Shown here: positions 23,947 to 32,612 of the stretch, in pieces
How positions within the stretch are numbered: the stretch's first letter is position 1
Layout of the letters: each line of letters opens with the position of its first letter
Assembly: GCA_934271715.1 (NCBI GenBank)
Contig: CAKQRZ010000004.1
Location: 62,001-126,000 of the forward strand
Origin: an uncultured Alphaproteobacteria bacterium
GTDB lineage: Bacteria > Pseudomonadota > Alphaproteobacteria > RF32 > CAG-239
Length of the DNA stretch: 64,000 bases
Direction: 5' to 3'
Program-made: the position numbers and the translations under genes
The notes under the pieces: model-generated
Database searches by the model: none
Told to the model about the DNA's origin: nothing
The model's input: only the letters and a program-made list of their open reading frames with translations

Positions 23947-24868
23947 CTTCTATACACTCCCTTATTTTTAATCCAACAGCTTTGGCAACAGGTGGAGGAA
24001 AAGCATTTCCTATCATTCTACATGCTTTTGTTTTTTTGTTGCCAAAGTTCCACATATCTGGAAATCCTTGTATTCTTGCTAACATTCTCGTAGTTAGTCT
24101 AGGTTTTCCTATAAATTCTTTATCTGGTGCATCATTAGCAATTCCTGAGCCATCAATGCCTAATTCTGCCCAAGCATTTTTTGCTCTTGAAGGACCTAAA
24201 TCCGGCCCCCCATGTTTCTTTGAACCACCGACTAGTGTTGGAGCTATATTATTACTAAATTTTTCTGCAACATAATCATTTTTCCAACCATTAGCATATA
24301 ACAAATCTAAAATAGTATCTTTTAAAAATACCTTTTTATTATTAGGAGTTGGATAGATAAATGTTGTTTTTATATCAGCTCTTATACCGATAATAAGTAC
24401 TCTTGGACGTAATTGAGGAACTCCGTAATCTGACGATTGAAGCAATTTTATTTGAACATTATAACCTAGATTTGTTATTTTTTTTAGAATATTTTTTCTA
24501 TATTCATCAAAAATTGGATCTAAGAAACCCCGCACATTTTCTAACATTACTGCTTTGGGTTTAATTTCTTCAATTAATCTTATTGCCTCTGGAAATAAAT
24601 CTCGTTCATCATCTTTTCCTAGCTGTTTTCCTGCTTTTGAAAAAGGTGGACAAGGTACACCACCAGCAAGTAAATCTACATTGGAATAATTCTTTCCGCT
24701 AAAATATTTTAAATCCTTACATATGATAGGCCAAAAAGGACGATTTTTGCGTAAAATATCACAATAATCTTTTTCTATTTCAATCAGAGCTATATGCTTA
24801 AAACCAGCCATTTCCAGCCCTAGAGCCTGCCCACCAGCACCTGCACAAATTTCAATACATTCAAGCAT
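23906..24868 (-). CDS. DNA (cytosine-5) methyltransferase, partner of the NgoMIV-like endonuclease
   Basis: A 320-residue C5 methyltransferase. The SAM motif ICAGAGGQALGLEMAGF is near residues 7-23. Motif IV GGVPCPPFS carries the catalytic Cys73. Also present are motif VI ENVRGF, motif VIII QLRPRVLIIG, a target-recognition region containing HGGPDLGPSRAKNAWAELG, and the C-terminal RIQGFPD and IGNAFPPPVA motifs. It protects sites of the paired endonuclease, presumably GCCGGC; such sites occur in this window (for example 4737-4742). It is first in the operon, allowing methylation before cutting. Confidence 0.93.
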   Translation of the reverse strand: MLECIEICAGAGGQALGLEMAGFKHIALIEIEKDYCDILRKNRPFWPIICKDLKYFSGKNYSNVDLLAGGVPCPPFSKAGKQLGKDDERDLFPEAIRLIEEIKPKAVMLENVRGFLDPIFDEYRKNILKKITNLGYNVQIKLLQSSDYGVPQLRPRVLIIGIRADIKTTFIYPTPNNKKVFLKDTILDLLYANGWKNDYVAEKFSNNIAPTLVGGSKKHGGPDLGPSRAKNAWAELGIDGSGIANDAPDKEFIGKPRLTTRMLARIQGFPDMWNFGNKKTKACRMIGNAFPPPVAKAVGLKIRECIEDGFLDCASTKTVS

Positions 24869-25025
24869 CTGTCCACCTATTCAAATATCTAAAAATACTG
24901 TAAAATATTTTTTACATAAATACAATAAAACAGTTATTTTTTTTATGCAACTTTTTTAAAATGTACAATAATTTATGAAGAAATTTCATTTTGTATCTGA
25001 TTTTATGGAGTAAATTCACCAAAAA

Positions 25026-25053
25026 TAAAAGACACCCTTTCGAGTGCCTTTTA
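25026..25053 (-). terminator. Terminator of tRNA-Thr
   Basis: On the minus strand GGCAC pairs with GTGTC and is followed by TTTTATTTTT, directly after the CCA end. Confidence 0.7.
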
Positions 25054-25058
25054 GGAAA

Positions 25059-25133
25059 TGGTGCCATTAGCAAGAATCGGACTTGCGACCCCGTCATTAC
25101 CAATGACGTGCTCTACCACTGAGCTATAATGGC
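25059..25133 (-). tRNA. tRNA-Thr (anticodon GGT)
   Basis: The minus strand forms a complete cloverleaf: acceptor GCCATTA/TAATGGC, a D arm with AGCTCAGTGGTAGAGCA, anticodon stem CGTCA/TGACG holding TTGGTAA (anticodon GGT), T arm GCAAG-TCCGATT-CTTGC, discriminator A and encoded CCA. Confidence 0.95.
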
Positions 25134-25292
25134 GTGACTAAACTAAAAACATAATATTTAACAGATGACGGGGTCTGCTCCCCCGCTTGTCGGTCTAGGC
25201 TCGCCGCGGTCGTTTTACTTTCCTTGCTTGCCAAGCCCTTACAAGGCGTTACAGACAAAAATAACAAAAAATTGTTATTTTTGCTTAGCCGC

Positions 25293-25328
25293 TACCAATG
25301 ACGTGCTCTACCACTGAGCTATAATGGC
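25293..25328 (-). repeat. Partial copy of tRNA-Thr (5' half)
   Basis: The 36 bases at 25293-25328 are identical to 25098-25133, the 5' half of tRNA-Thr from acceptor strand to anticodon. The intervening 25134-25292 holds a GC-rich block, an 11-bp inverted match to the tRNA (ATGACGGGGTC at about 25166), and a hairpin AAAAATAAC/GTTATTTTT. No gene is seen in 25134-25507. This is probably a scar of duplication or of tRNA-directed insertion. Confidence 0.85.
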
Positions 25329-25507
25329 AACGGCAGAAACTCATCAACTGAAATATCCCAGCAACAAATTTCATATAACAACATACAGATAAGATTTTAA
25401 AAATCAATGTATTTTTTTATAAAAGTGCAAAATTTATGCAAAATTTTTACTATTTGTCTGTTATGTTATGCTGTGATTATTGTAAAAATAAATAGTTAGA
25501 GGGAAAA

Positions 25508-27616
25508 ATGAGCGCTAAAAATCCTGAAAAAAAAATAAAAAAATCAGATAAAACAGAGAATTTTGATTTGCCGGAACAGCCGGAAAGCTGGTTTTCCAAC
25601 GGCTTACATCGCTTTATGATTGTTTTTAGCGTGATGTGGTTTGGTATTGTGGCCATATATATTACCAAATTTTTCGGCTGGGATAATCTTTTTTCTATGA
25701 TGCCGAATGAATTTAGCGGTTTTATCGCCGGAATCTCTTTGCCTTTGGCAATTGTTTGGGTGGTTATGGCGTATATTGACCGCGGCAATAGTTTTCGCAA
25801 CGAGACGCAGATGCTGCGCGATTCGCTGAATCGGGTTATTTTTCCGGATTCTAACGGCAACGCCGCAACAAAAATGATTGCCGATGCCATAAAAGCTCAG
25901 GTTTCCGAATTAAAAGAGACAACACGCGATGTCTGCGCTCAGGCCGATGTAATTAAGCGTGATTTAAGCGACCGCATCGCCGAGATGAAATCTCTTGCCG
26001 GAGAGTTGGATACTTATTCTTCGCAAACAATGCAGGAATTAAATTCTGAAATAAAAAAACTTGTTGAAAATTTTACATTCGTGGCTGAAAAAGCCGCTTC
26101 AACTACAGCAGATTTTCGTGTGAATACCATGCAGATACGCGAGGACAGCGAACAGCTTTCTAATATTATGAAACCAATGGTAAATGAGATGGTTACCGCG
26201 GCTGAAAATATAAAAGAAGTAGTAAATGTAAACAATGAAAATATAGAAAAAGCTCAGGCTCAGCTTAATAATTATTCTGAATCCAGTCAGCTGGCAATTG
26301 GCAGAATTATTGAATCTTGGGCGGAAAAAGGCGAAAATTTAGAAAAAACTTTTTTGCGTACGGCAGAAAACTGTGAAGAACTGTTTCATCGTTTGGATTC
26401 CGGAATTTCGCATATAGAAAACAGTATTAACGAACAGAAAACCGTGGTCGAGCAACAGTCGGCTATTTTGGATAAAAATTCCGGTTATTTAGATAAAAAA
26501 CTCGGCGAATACGGCAAACTAATCAGTCTTGAAGTAGAGGCTATGATTGAACGTTCTAATACTTTAGAGCAAAATATTCAGGCTCAGATGAAAAATATAA
26601 AAGAAGCTTCACGGCAAACTGAAGAAATTTTTGGACGTTTGGGGACGGATATTTCTGATAAGCGTCAGCTTTTGGAAACAGAAGGCAGCCGCATGGTTAA
26701 TAATATTCATTTAACAGTCGGAAATTTGGGAGAAGAAGTGGCGCGTTTGCAAGATTTTTATAAAAACACCCAGGATAAAAACAGCGAATTAGGCAAAGTA
26801 TTTTCATCTATAGCTCAAACCTTAAAAGAAATGGAAGATGGTTTGCTGGCGAGCGTCAATAACTTCAGCAGCAAAGCTGGAGGCGTTGTAGATAAATTCA
26901 ATGATGTAAACACTCTTGTTTCGGGAAATATCGGCAAATTGTCTGAGACCGCGGATAATATTGCCAATCAGAGCAAGGCTAATGCCGGACTGCTGATAGA
27001 ACAGGATGAATATGTAAATAAATCCTTAGCCAGCCTGAAGCAAATCAGTTCTCAAATTGCCGCTCTTAATAAGGATATGTCGTCTACAGCCGGTAATGTC
27101 GGCAAAACCTTGTCAGCATATGAAAATAAGATGTCGGCTTTCAGCAAGGTTATGGGCGAACATCTGACAGATTTAAATGAAAATTATGATAAAACTCAAA
27201 AACAATATGATGAATTTAATCAAAAATTTAAGGTTGCCAGCATAGATTCGTTTATGAAAAATTCTGCTGATATTATAAGTGAATTAGAAACAATATCCAT
27301 AGACATCAACAGCATCTTTAATAAAAGCGGTGACGATGAAGTTTTATGGAAAAAATATTATGAAGGCGACCATAGTGTTTTTGTGCGCTATCTTTCAAAA
27401 AATATGACTAAAAAAGAAATTATCGCCGTGCGTGAAGATTATGAAAAAAAGCCTGATTTCCGCGTGGTTGTCGATAAATATCTGGATGATTTTAATAGTT
27501 TGATTGAGGCGGCTCGCAGCAACAACCGTGCCGGTACATTGCTGGCTCTGATTTCCGGTTCGGATATAGGCAAAGTTTATTATATTTTATCTCGCGCGTT
27601 GGGAAAGGTTAATTGA
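25508..27616 (+). CDS. Inner-membrane coiled-coil protein
   Basis: A 702-residue protein. A short basic N-terminus is followed by two membrane helices (about residues 35-58 and 67-88), then about 480 residues of almost continuous coiled coil rich in Gln, Glu, Lys and Asn. A compact C-terminal domain of ~100 residues (DDEVLWKKYYEGDHSVFVRYLSK...) looks conserved and folded. The layout recalls large membrane-anchored filament or scaffold proteins, and superficially chemoreceptors, but there is no methyl-accepting signalling tip. It ends four bases before dusB. Function not recognised. Confidence 0.75.
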   Translation: MSAKNPEKKIKKSDKTENFDLPEQPESWFSNGLHRFMIVFSVMWFGIVAIYITKFFGWDNLFSMMPNEFSGFIAGISLPLAIVWVVMAYIDRGNSFRNETQMLRDSLNRVIFPDSNGNAATKMIADAIKAQVSELKETTRDVCAQADVIKRDLSDRIAEMKSLAGELDTYSSQTMQELNSEIKKLVENFTFVAEKAASTTADFRVNTMQIREDSEQLSNIMKPMVNEMVTAAENIKEVVNVNNENIEKAQAQLNNYSESSQLAIGRIIESWAEKGENLEKTFLRTAENCEELFHRLDSGISHIENSINEQKTVVEQQSAILDKNSGYLDKKLGEYGKLISLEVEAMIERSNTLEQNIQAQMKNIKEASRQTEEIFGRLGTDISDKRQLLETEGSRMVNNIHLTVGNLGEEVARLQDFYKNTQDKNSELGKVFSSIAQTLKEMEDGLLASVNNFSSKAGGVVDKFNDVNTLVSGNIGKLSETADNIANQSKANAGLLIEQDEYVNKSLASLKQISSQIAALNKDMSSTAGNVGKTLSAYENKMSAFSKVMGEHLTDLNENYDKTQKQYDEFNQKFKVASIDSFMKNSADIISELETISIDINSIFNKSGDDEVLWKKYYEGDHSVFVRYLSKNMTKKEIIAVREDYEKKPDFRVVVDKYLDDFNSLIEAARSNNRAGTLLALISGSDIGKVYYILSRALGKVN

Positions 27617-27619
27617 CAG

Positions 27620-28582
27620 ATGATTTTTAGCGGATTTGACAGTCCGGTGTTTTTAGCGCCGATGGCGGGGGTTACCGATAGACCTTTTCGGCAGGTTTTA
27701 GCCGGCTGCGGCAGAGGAAATATGTATGCGGAGATGGCTGCTGTCAATGCTCTGCAGCGTAAAAATCCGAAAAGTTGGCAAATTGCCGATGTGCGCTCAG
27801 AAAATTATCCGGTAGTTGTGCAGTTGGTGGGAAATGATGCGGCGTTGTTTTCCGAGGCGGCAAAGCTTGTGGCGGATTTAGGCGCTCGTTCTTTGGATAT
27901 TAACATGGGGTGTCCGGTTAAAAAAATTGTCAATAACGAGTCTGGTTCGGCACTAATGAAAGATATGCCTCGCGCTGCTAAAATTATTGAGGCTGTGGTA
28001 AAAGCCACTCCGCTAAGAGTAAGTGTAAAATTTCGCAAAGGTTGGGATAACGAGCATATAAATGCCGTTCCGTTTGCCAAAATGTGCGAAGAAAGCGGTG
28101 CTTCGTATATCACAGTTCACGGACGTACGCGGGCGCAGGGTTACAGCGGCGAGGCTGATTGGAATATCATTAAGGCTGTGAAAGAAAGCGTTAAAATACC
28201 TGTTATAGGCAATGGTGATATAGATTCGCCGCAAAAGGCAAAACAGCGTATGGCTGAAAGCGGTGTAGACGGTGTGATGATTGGACGTGCCGTGTTGGGT
28301 AATCCGTGGCTCTTAAATCAAACGCATGAATATTTACAGAACAATATTTTGCCGTCCGAACCTACGATATTGCAAATAAAAGAAATGTTGCTTAATCATT
28401 TGCGTTTATTGGCGGAATATTATGGAGAAAAATCCGGAATCGCCATATCTCGCAAACATGTAGGTTGGTATGTCCGTAGTTTGTATGAAGCTAAAAAGTT
28501 TCGTGAGCAATATACAAAAATTGCAGATTTTACAACGGCGGAAAAGCTTATAAATGATTATTTTTCAGGGTTAGAAGCATGA
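27620..28582 (+). CDS. dusB: tRNA-dihydrouridine synthase, DusB type
   Basis: FMN-dependent enzyme that reduces uridine to dihydrouridine in tRNA. The start block LAPMAGVTDRPFRQVL, the catalytic Cys motif DINMGCPVKKI (about residue 100), the HGRTRAQGYSG block and VIGNGDIDSPQKA are all present. Length (320) is normal. It overlaps trkA by 4 bp (ATGA). The dusB (nifR3) assignment is favoured over other Dus types because of the NMGCPV motif. Confidence 0.92.
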   Translation: MIFSGFDSPVFLAPMAGVTDRPFRQVLAGCGRGNMYAEMAAVNALQRKNPKSWQIADVRSENYPVVVQLVGNDAALFSEAAKLVADLGARSLDINMGCPVKKIVNNESGSALMKDMPRAAKIIEAVVKATPLRVSVKFRKGWDNEHINAVPFAKMCEESGASYITVHGRTRAQGYSGEADWNIIKAVKESVKIPVIGNGDIDSPQKAKQRMAESGVDGVMIGRAVLGNPWLLNQTHEYLQNNILPSEPTILQIKEMLLNHLRLLAEYYGEKSGIAISRKHVGWYVRSLYEAKKFREQYTKIADFTTAEKLINDYFSGLEA

Positions 28583-29946
28583 AGATTGTTATTGGCGGCG
28601 CATCGGGTGTCGGTAAAAGTTTTGTTGGGTATTTGAGTTTAGGCAATAACGATATTGTGGTTGTGGATGAAGATGCCGCAAAATTGGATGATATCGCTAA
28701 AGAATATGATATTCAGCCAGTTACCGGTTCAATATCAAATCCTGATATCCAAGAAGCTGTCGGGATGAAAAAAGCTGATATGATGATTGCTGTAACCGAA
28801 AGCGATGAGGTTAATCTGGTGGCGTGCCAAGTGGCATATACCTTGTTTGGCGTGCCGCGAAAAATAGCTCGTGTGGATTCGCAGTATTTTCTTAATCCGT
28901 TGTGGAATAAGCTTTATAATGAAAAGAGCCTGCCGGTTGATTTAGTGATTACTCCGGATATTGAAATTGCTTCGTTCTTGGTTGGTTTGTTTAAGCTGCC
29001 CGGAAGTATGGCTGTTTATCCGTTTTTAAATAAGGAATTAAATATTTTTAATTTCCGCCAAAAAGACACGGATATACCTTTTATGAAATTTTCGCTTAAT
29101 CACATAAACAGCAAATTAGCCGAATTATCGGCAGCGGTGGTGATGATTCTTCGTGGAAACCATCGTATTTTGGCTTATGAGGAAGACGTTTATTTGCAAC
29201 GTAACGACATTATTTACATTGCATGCTCTCCTGAACGCAATATAGATGTAATGCGATTGTTTGGCGTAGACCATAATCCGTATGAAAAAGCTGTGATTTT
29301 CGGTGCAAATGCTATTTCTCGTTATTTAGCCGCACAGCTGGAAGATGATGAAAATATCATAAGCTGTAGTATTGTCGAAAATGATATGCAAAAAGCCCAT
29401 CGTTTGGCCGAAAAGTTGAATAAGGCCACGGTGATTGCCGGAGAAATGATGAGTGACCGTATTTTAGAAGACGCCGGCTTTGCAACTGCCGATGTCAGCG
29501 TGGCAGTTACCGAAAAAGATAAAGATAACCTCTTGATTTCTTTGCTGGCTTCCAAAAACAAGGATACTCAAGCTGTTTCGCTTATAAATTCGCGTGAGTA
29601 TAATTTATTGGCAACAAATATCCGCAACAACACTATTATAGACTGTTCGGTTATTACAGTTTCCGGCATATTGCAATATTTACGCCGCGCCCGTATAAAC
29701 GAGGCATACGCGCTAGGGCGTGAAATGGGAGAACTTTGGGAAATTCGTTTGGGCGAAGACAGCAGTAATGTCGGGCAGACCATAAAAGAGCTTGGATTGC
29801 CGGAAAACAGCGCCGTTTTGGCAATAGCAAGCGGTGAAAATTTTATTTATAACCCTACAGATTATGAACTGAAAGAACAAGACAGGCTTATTGTGTATGT
29901 TTCGCCTGCGGATATCAGAAATGTTGAACAGGTGTTTTATCGTTAA
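28579..29946 (+). CDS. trkA: Trk potassium uptake regulatory NAD-binding protein TrkA
   Basis: Peripheral subunit that gates Trk/Ktr potassium channels through NAD(H) binding. The 455 residues hold two repeats of Rossmann RCK-N domain plus RCK-C domain, the normal TrkA layout. The first glycine-rich loop reads IGGASGVGKSF rather than the usual GAGQVG, and happens to fit a P-loop pattern (GASGVGKS). The second repeat begins AVIFGANAISRYLA. The last ~70 residues are the second RCK-C domain. No trkH lies nearby. Confidence 0.9.
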   Translation: MKIVIGGASGVGKSFVGYLSLGNNDIVVVDEDAAKLDDIAKEYDIQPVTGSISNPDIQEAVGMKKADMMIAVTESDEVNLVACQVAYTLFGVPRKIARVDSQYFLNPLWNKLYNEKSLPVDLVITPDIEIASFLVGLFKLPGSMAVYPFLNKELNIFNFRQKDTDIPFMKFSLNHINSKLAELSAAVVMILRGNHRILAYEEDVYLQRNDIIYIACSPERNIDVMRLFGVDHNPYEKAVIFGANAISRYLAAQLEDDENIISCSIVENDMQKAHRLAEKLNKATVIAGEMMSDRILEDAGFATADVSVAVTEKDKDNLLISLLASKNKDTQAVSLINSREYNLLATNIRNNTIIDCSVITVSGILQYLRRARINEAYALGREMGELWEIRLGEDSSNVGQTIKELGLPENSAVLAIASGENFIYNPTDYELKEQDRLIVYVSPADIRNVEQVFYR

Positions 29947-30014
29947 ATACTTCAAAATAAAGCTTAAAAACTCTTGAAATTTTAAAAAAATGCGCTATTG
30001 TTAGGCAACTTTAA

Positions 30015-30049
30015 GCACGTGTTACTTATGTTACACGTAGCTTTTTTGT
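30015..30049 (+). terminator. Terminator or attenuator hairpin before typA
   Basis: GC-ACGTGT pairs with ACACGT-A-GC around TACTTATGTT, followed by T6. It may end the dusB-trkA transcript. Confidence 0.65.
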
Positions 30050-30077
30050 GGAGATTTTATAAAAGGAAAATTTAATA

Positions 30078-31901
30078 ATGAGTATGAGAAATATTGCCAT
30101 CATCGCCCACGTTGACCATGGTAAAACCACCTTGGTAGACGGGCTGTTGCGCCAAAGCGGTACATTCCGTGACAATCAAAAAGTAGCCGACTGCGTTATG
30201 GACAGTAACGCTTTGGAGCGTGAAAGAGGTATTACCATTCTTTCTAAATGCACTTCTGTTGATTGGCACGGCACTCATATAAACATTGTAGATACTCCGG
30301 GACACGCTGACTTCGGCGGCGAGGTAGAGCGTATTTTATCTATGGTTGACGGTGTTGTTTTGCTGGTAGACGCTTCTGAAGGTCCGATGCCGCAAACTAA
30401 GTTTGTTTTGGGCAAAGCTTTGAAAATCGGCTTAAAACCGATTGTGGTTATTAACAAAGCCGATAAGCCGGATGCTCGTCCGGATGAAGTTTTGAATGAA
30501 ATCTTTGATTTATTTGTTAGCTTAAATGCTAATGATGAGCAGTTGGATTTTCCTGTTTTGTATGCTTCAGGGCGTAACGGCTGGGCTGTGCGTGATTTAG
30601 CAGATGAACATAAGGATTTAACTCCGCTGTTTGAAACCATTTTGTCTTATGTCAGCGAACCGGTCTGCGAGCCGGATAAACCGTTTAGAATGCTGGCTAC
30701 AACTTTGGAAGCCGATAAATTTGTCGGACGTATTCTGACCGGTAAAATCCAGAGCGGCAGCGTAAAAGTGAATGATGCTGTAAAAGTTATTAACGAACAC
30801 GGCGAAGTAGAACGCGCTAAAATTACCAAAATTATGGCCTATAAAGGTTTGGAGCGTGTGGCTTTGGATTCGGCTCATGCCGGCGATATTGTGGCTGTAG
30901 CCGGTATTGTTAAAGGCACGGTTGCCGACACTATCTGCGCACCGGAAGTAGATGTAAAAGACTTTATTAAGGCTCAGCCGATAGACCCTCCGACATTGGC
31001 TATGACTTTCTCGGTAAACGATTCTCCGCTGGCCGGCAAAGAAGGCGACAAAGTAACATCCCGCGTGATTTGGGCGCGTTTGGAAAAAGAAGCTGAGGGC
31101 AATATCGCTTTGAAAATTTCCCGCACCGATAATTCTGATACCTTTGAAGTTGCCGGACGCGGCGAGTTGCAGCTCGGTGTTTTGATTGAAACTATGCGCC
31201 GTGAAGGCTTTGAACTTTCTATTTCTCGTCCGCGCGTTATTATGAAACGTGATGAAAACGGTCAGCTTTTAGAGCCGGTTGAAGAAGTTGTTGTGGATGT
31301 AGATGAAGAATTTTCAGGCGCTGTAGTTGAAAAATTGAGCAAGCGCCGTGCTGAATTGGTGGAAATGATTCCATCGCAGGTTGGCAATAAAGTTCGTTTG
31401 ATTTTCCATGCTCCTTCTCGCGGTTTAATCGGCTATCATTCAGAATTTTTGACCGATACTCGCGGTACCGGCGTAATGAATCGTATTTTTTATGAATTTG
31501 AGCCATATAAAGGAGAAATTGAAGACCGCCGCAACGGTGTGATGATTTCCAGCGAAAATGGTCAAGCTATTGCTTATTCTTTGTGGAAACTACAGGACAG
31601 AGGTCCGATGTTTGTAGAGCATAACAGTCCGGTTTATGTGGGTATGATTATCGGCGAACACACAAAATATAATGATATTGAAGTAAACCCGACCAAGTCT
31701 AAGCAGCTGACAAACATCCGTGCTGCCGGTAAAGATGAGGCTATTGACCTTATTCCGCCGCGTAAGCTTAGTTTGGAACAGGCTTTGGCTTATATCCAGT
31801 CTGATGAACTTTTGGAAGTTACGCCAAAATCATTGCGCTTAAGAAAGCGTATTTTGGATCCGATTGCCCGCAAGCGTGCCAAACCGGAAGCTGTAGAATA
31901 A
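30078..31901 (+). CDS. typA: Ribosome-associated GTPase TypA/BipA
   Basis: Translational GTPase of the TypA/BipA family, 607 residues. G1 AHVDHGKTTL is at residues ~10-19, the switch region RERGITI, G3 DTPGHADFGGEV and G4 NKADKPDA. The beta-barrel domain and EF-G-like domains follow, and the C-terminal domain contains GVMISSENGQAIAYSLW and LRLRKRILD, typical of the family. An AAAGGA ribosome site precedes the ATG. A GC-rich hairpin terminator follows the stop. TypA acts on ribosome assembly and stress adaptation. Confidence 0.97.
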   Translation: MSMRNIAIIAHVDHGKTTLVDGLLRQSGTFRDNQKVADCVMDSNALERERGITILSKCTSVDWHGTHINIVDTPGHADFGGEVERILSMVDGVVLLVDASEGPMPQTKFVLGKALKIGLKPIVVINKADKPDARPDEVLNEIFDLFVSLNANDEQLDFPVLYASGRNGWAVRDLADEHKDLTPLFETILSYVSEPVCEPDKPFRMLATTLEADKFVGRILTGKIQSGSVKVNDAVKVINEHGEVERAKITKIMAYKGLERVALDSAHAGDIVAVAGIVKGTVADTICAPEVDVKDFIKAQPIDPPTLAMTFSVNDSPLAGKEGDKVTSRVIWARLEKEAEGNIALKISRTDNSDTFEVAGRGELQLGVLIETMRREGFELSISRPRVIMKRDENGQLLEPVEEVVVDVDEEFSGAVVEKLSKRRAELVEMIPSQVGNKVRLIFHAPSRGLIGYHSEFLTDTRGTGVMNRIFYEFEPYKGEIEDRRNGVMISSENGQAIAYSLWKLQDRGPMFVEHNSPVYVGMIIGEHTKYNDIEVNPTKSKQLTNIRAAGKDEAIDLIPPRKLSLEQALAYIQSDELLEVTPKSLRLRKRILDPIARKRAKPEAVE

Positions 31902-31904
31902 AAA

Positions 31905-31932
31905 TAAAGCGCCTTTGCGGCGCTTTTCTTTA
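31905..31932 (+). terminator. Terminator of typA
   Basis: GCGCC-TTTGC-GGCGC followed by TTTTCTTT. Confidence 0.85.
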
Positions 31933-31982
31933 TTGAATTTTAAGCATTTTTGCGCTACTCTGAAAGCATTGAGGAGAAAATT

Positions 31983-32549
31983 ATGTCCGAAGCCGAAGTT
32001 CATAAAAAATGTCCGGAATATTGTCCGTTTTTGAAAGCAAACAACACTTTTTGCGAACTGTTTAAGCGCACGCTGCAGCAAGTTTCCAAGCTTCCGCAGA
32101 AATGCGAAGACTGCCTTAATCCGGAACAGCGCATGGAATCTTACAAGTCATTGGGCTTGACGCTGGATAACCGCATTCAAATGTGGCAGAAAGCCGTAGT
32201 TAAACATAATGAGATAGAGCTGGGCAAACGCCGCGAGGAAGAGGCTCTGCGTCAAAAATTTGCGGCATTTCTGGCTGATAAATTCGGAGACAGACCGCCT
32301 TTGGACGGCAATACCTATCTGAATAATCTGGTTATAAATCTGTTTATGGTGCTTGATAATACGGAGCGTCATATGATGATGTCGGTGCTGAAAGGCCGGG
32401 GAGGAGATTCGCTGCTGCTGGCGATTGACCGCGCTCCTAAAGACGATTCTTTGCTGCGCAATGTTAGGCGTGAACTGGATTCGCATTATCAGGAATATCA
32501 GCGGACTTTGCAAAATTCTATATCCGGACGTGAAAACGGACGTTCTTAA
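31983..32549 (+). CDS. Hypothetical protein with N-terminal cysteine cluster
   Basis: A 188-residue protein from the ATG at 31983, which has a GAGGAG site. The N-terminus carries a Cys cluster (CPEYCPF, FCELF, CEDCLNPEQR) that may bind a metal. The middle is a charged helix and the C-terminal half (LNNLVINLFMVLDNTERHMMMSVL) looks like a helical bundle. It is followed 60 bp later by the HELTH-motif gene and could be co-transcribed. Not recognised. Confidence 0.7.
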   Translation: MSEAEVHKKCPEYCPFLKANNTFCELFKRTLQQVSKLPQKCEDCLNPEQRMESYKSLGLTLDNRIQMWQKAVVKHNEIELGKRREEEALRQKFAAFLADKFGDRPPLDGNTYLNNLVINLFMVLDNTERHMMMSVLKGRGGDSLLLAIDRAPKDDSLLRNVRRELDSHYQEYQRTLQNSISGRENGRS

Positions 32550-32612
32550 TTCTGTTGATTTTTTGTCAAAATTATGCTATTGTCATTAAAAATGTTTTTT
32601 TAAGGATAAACT

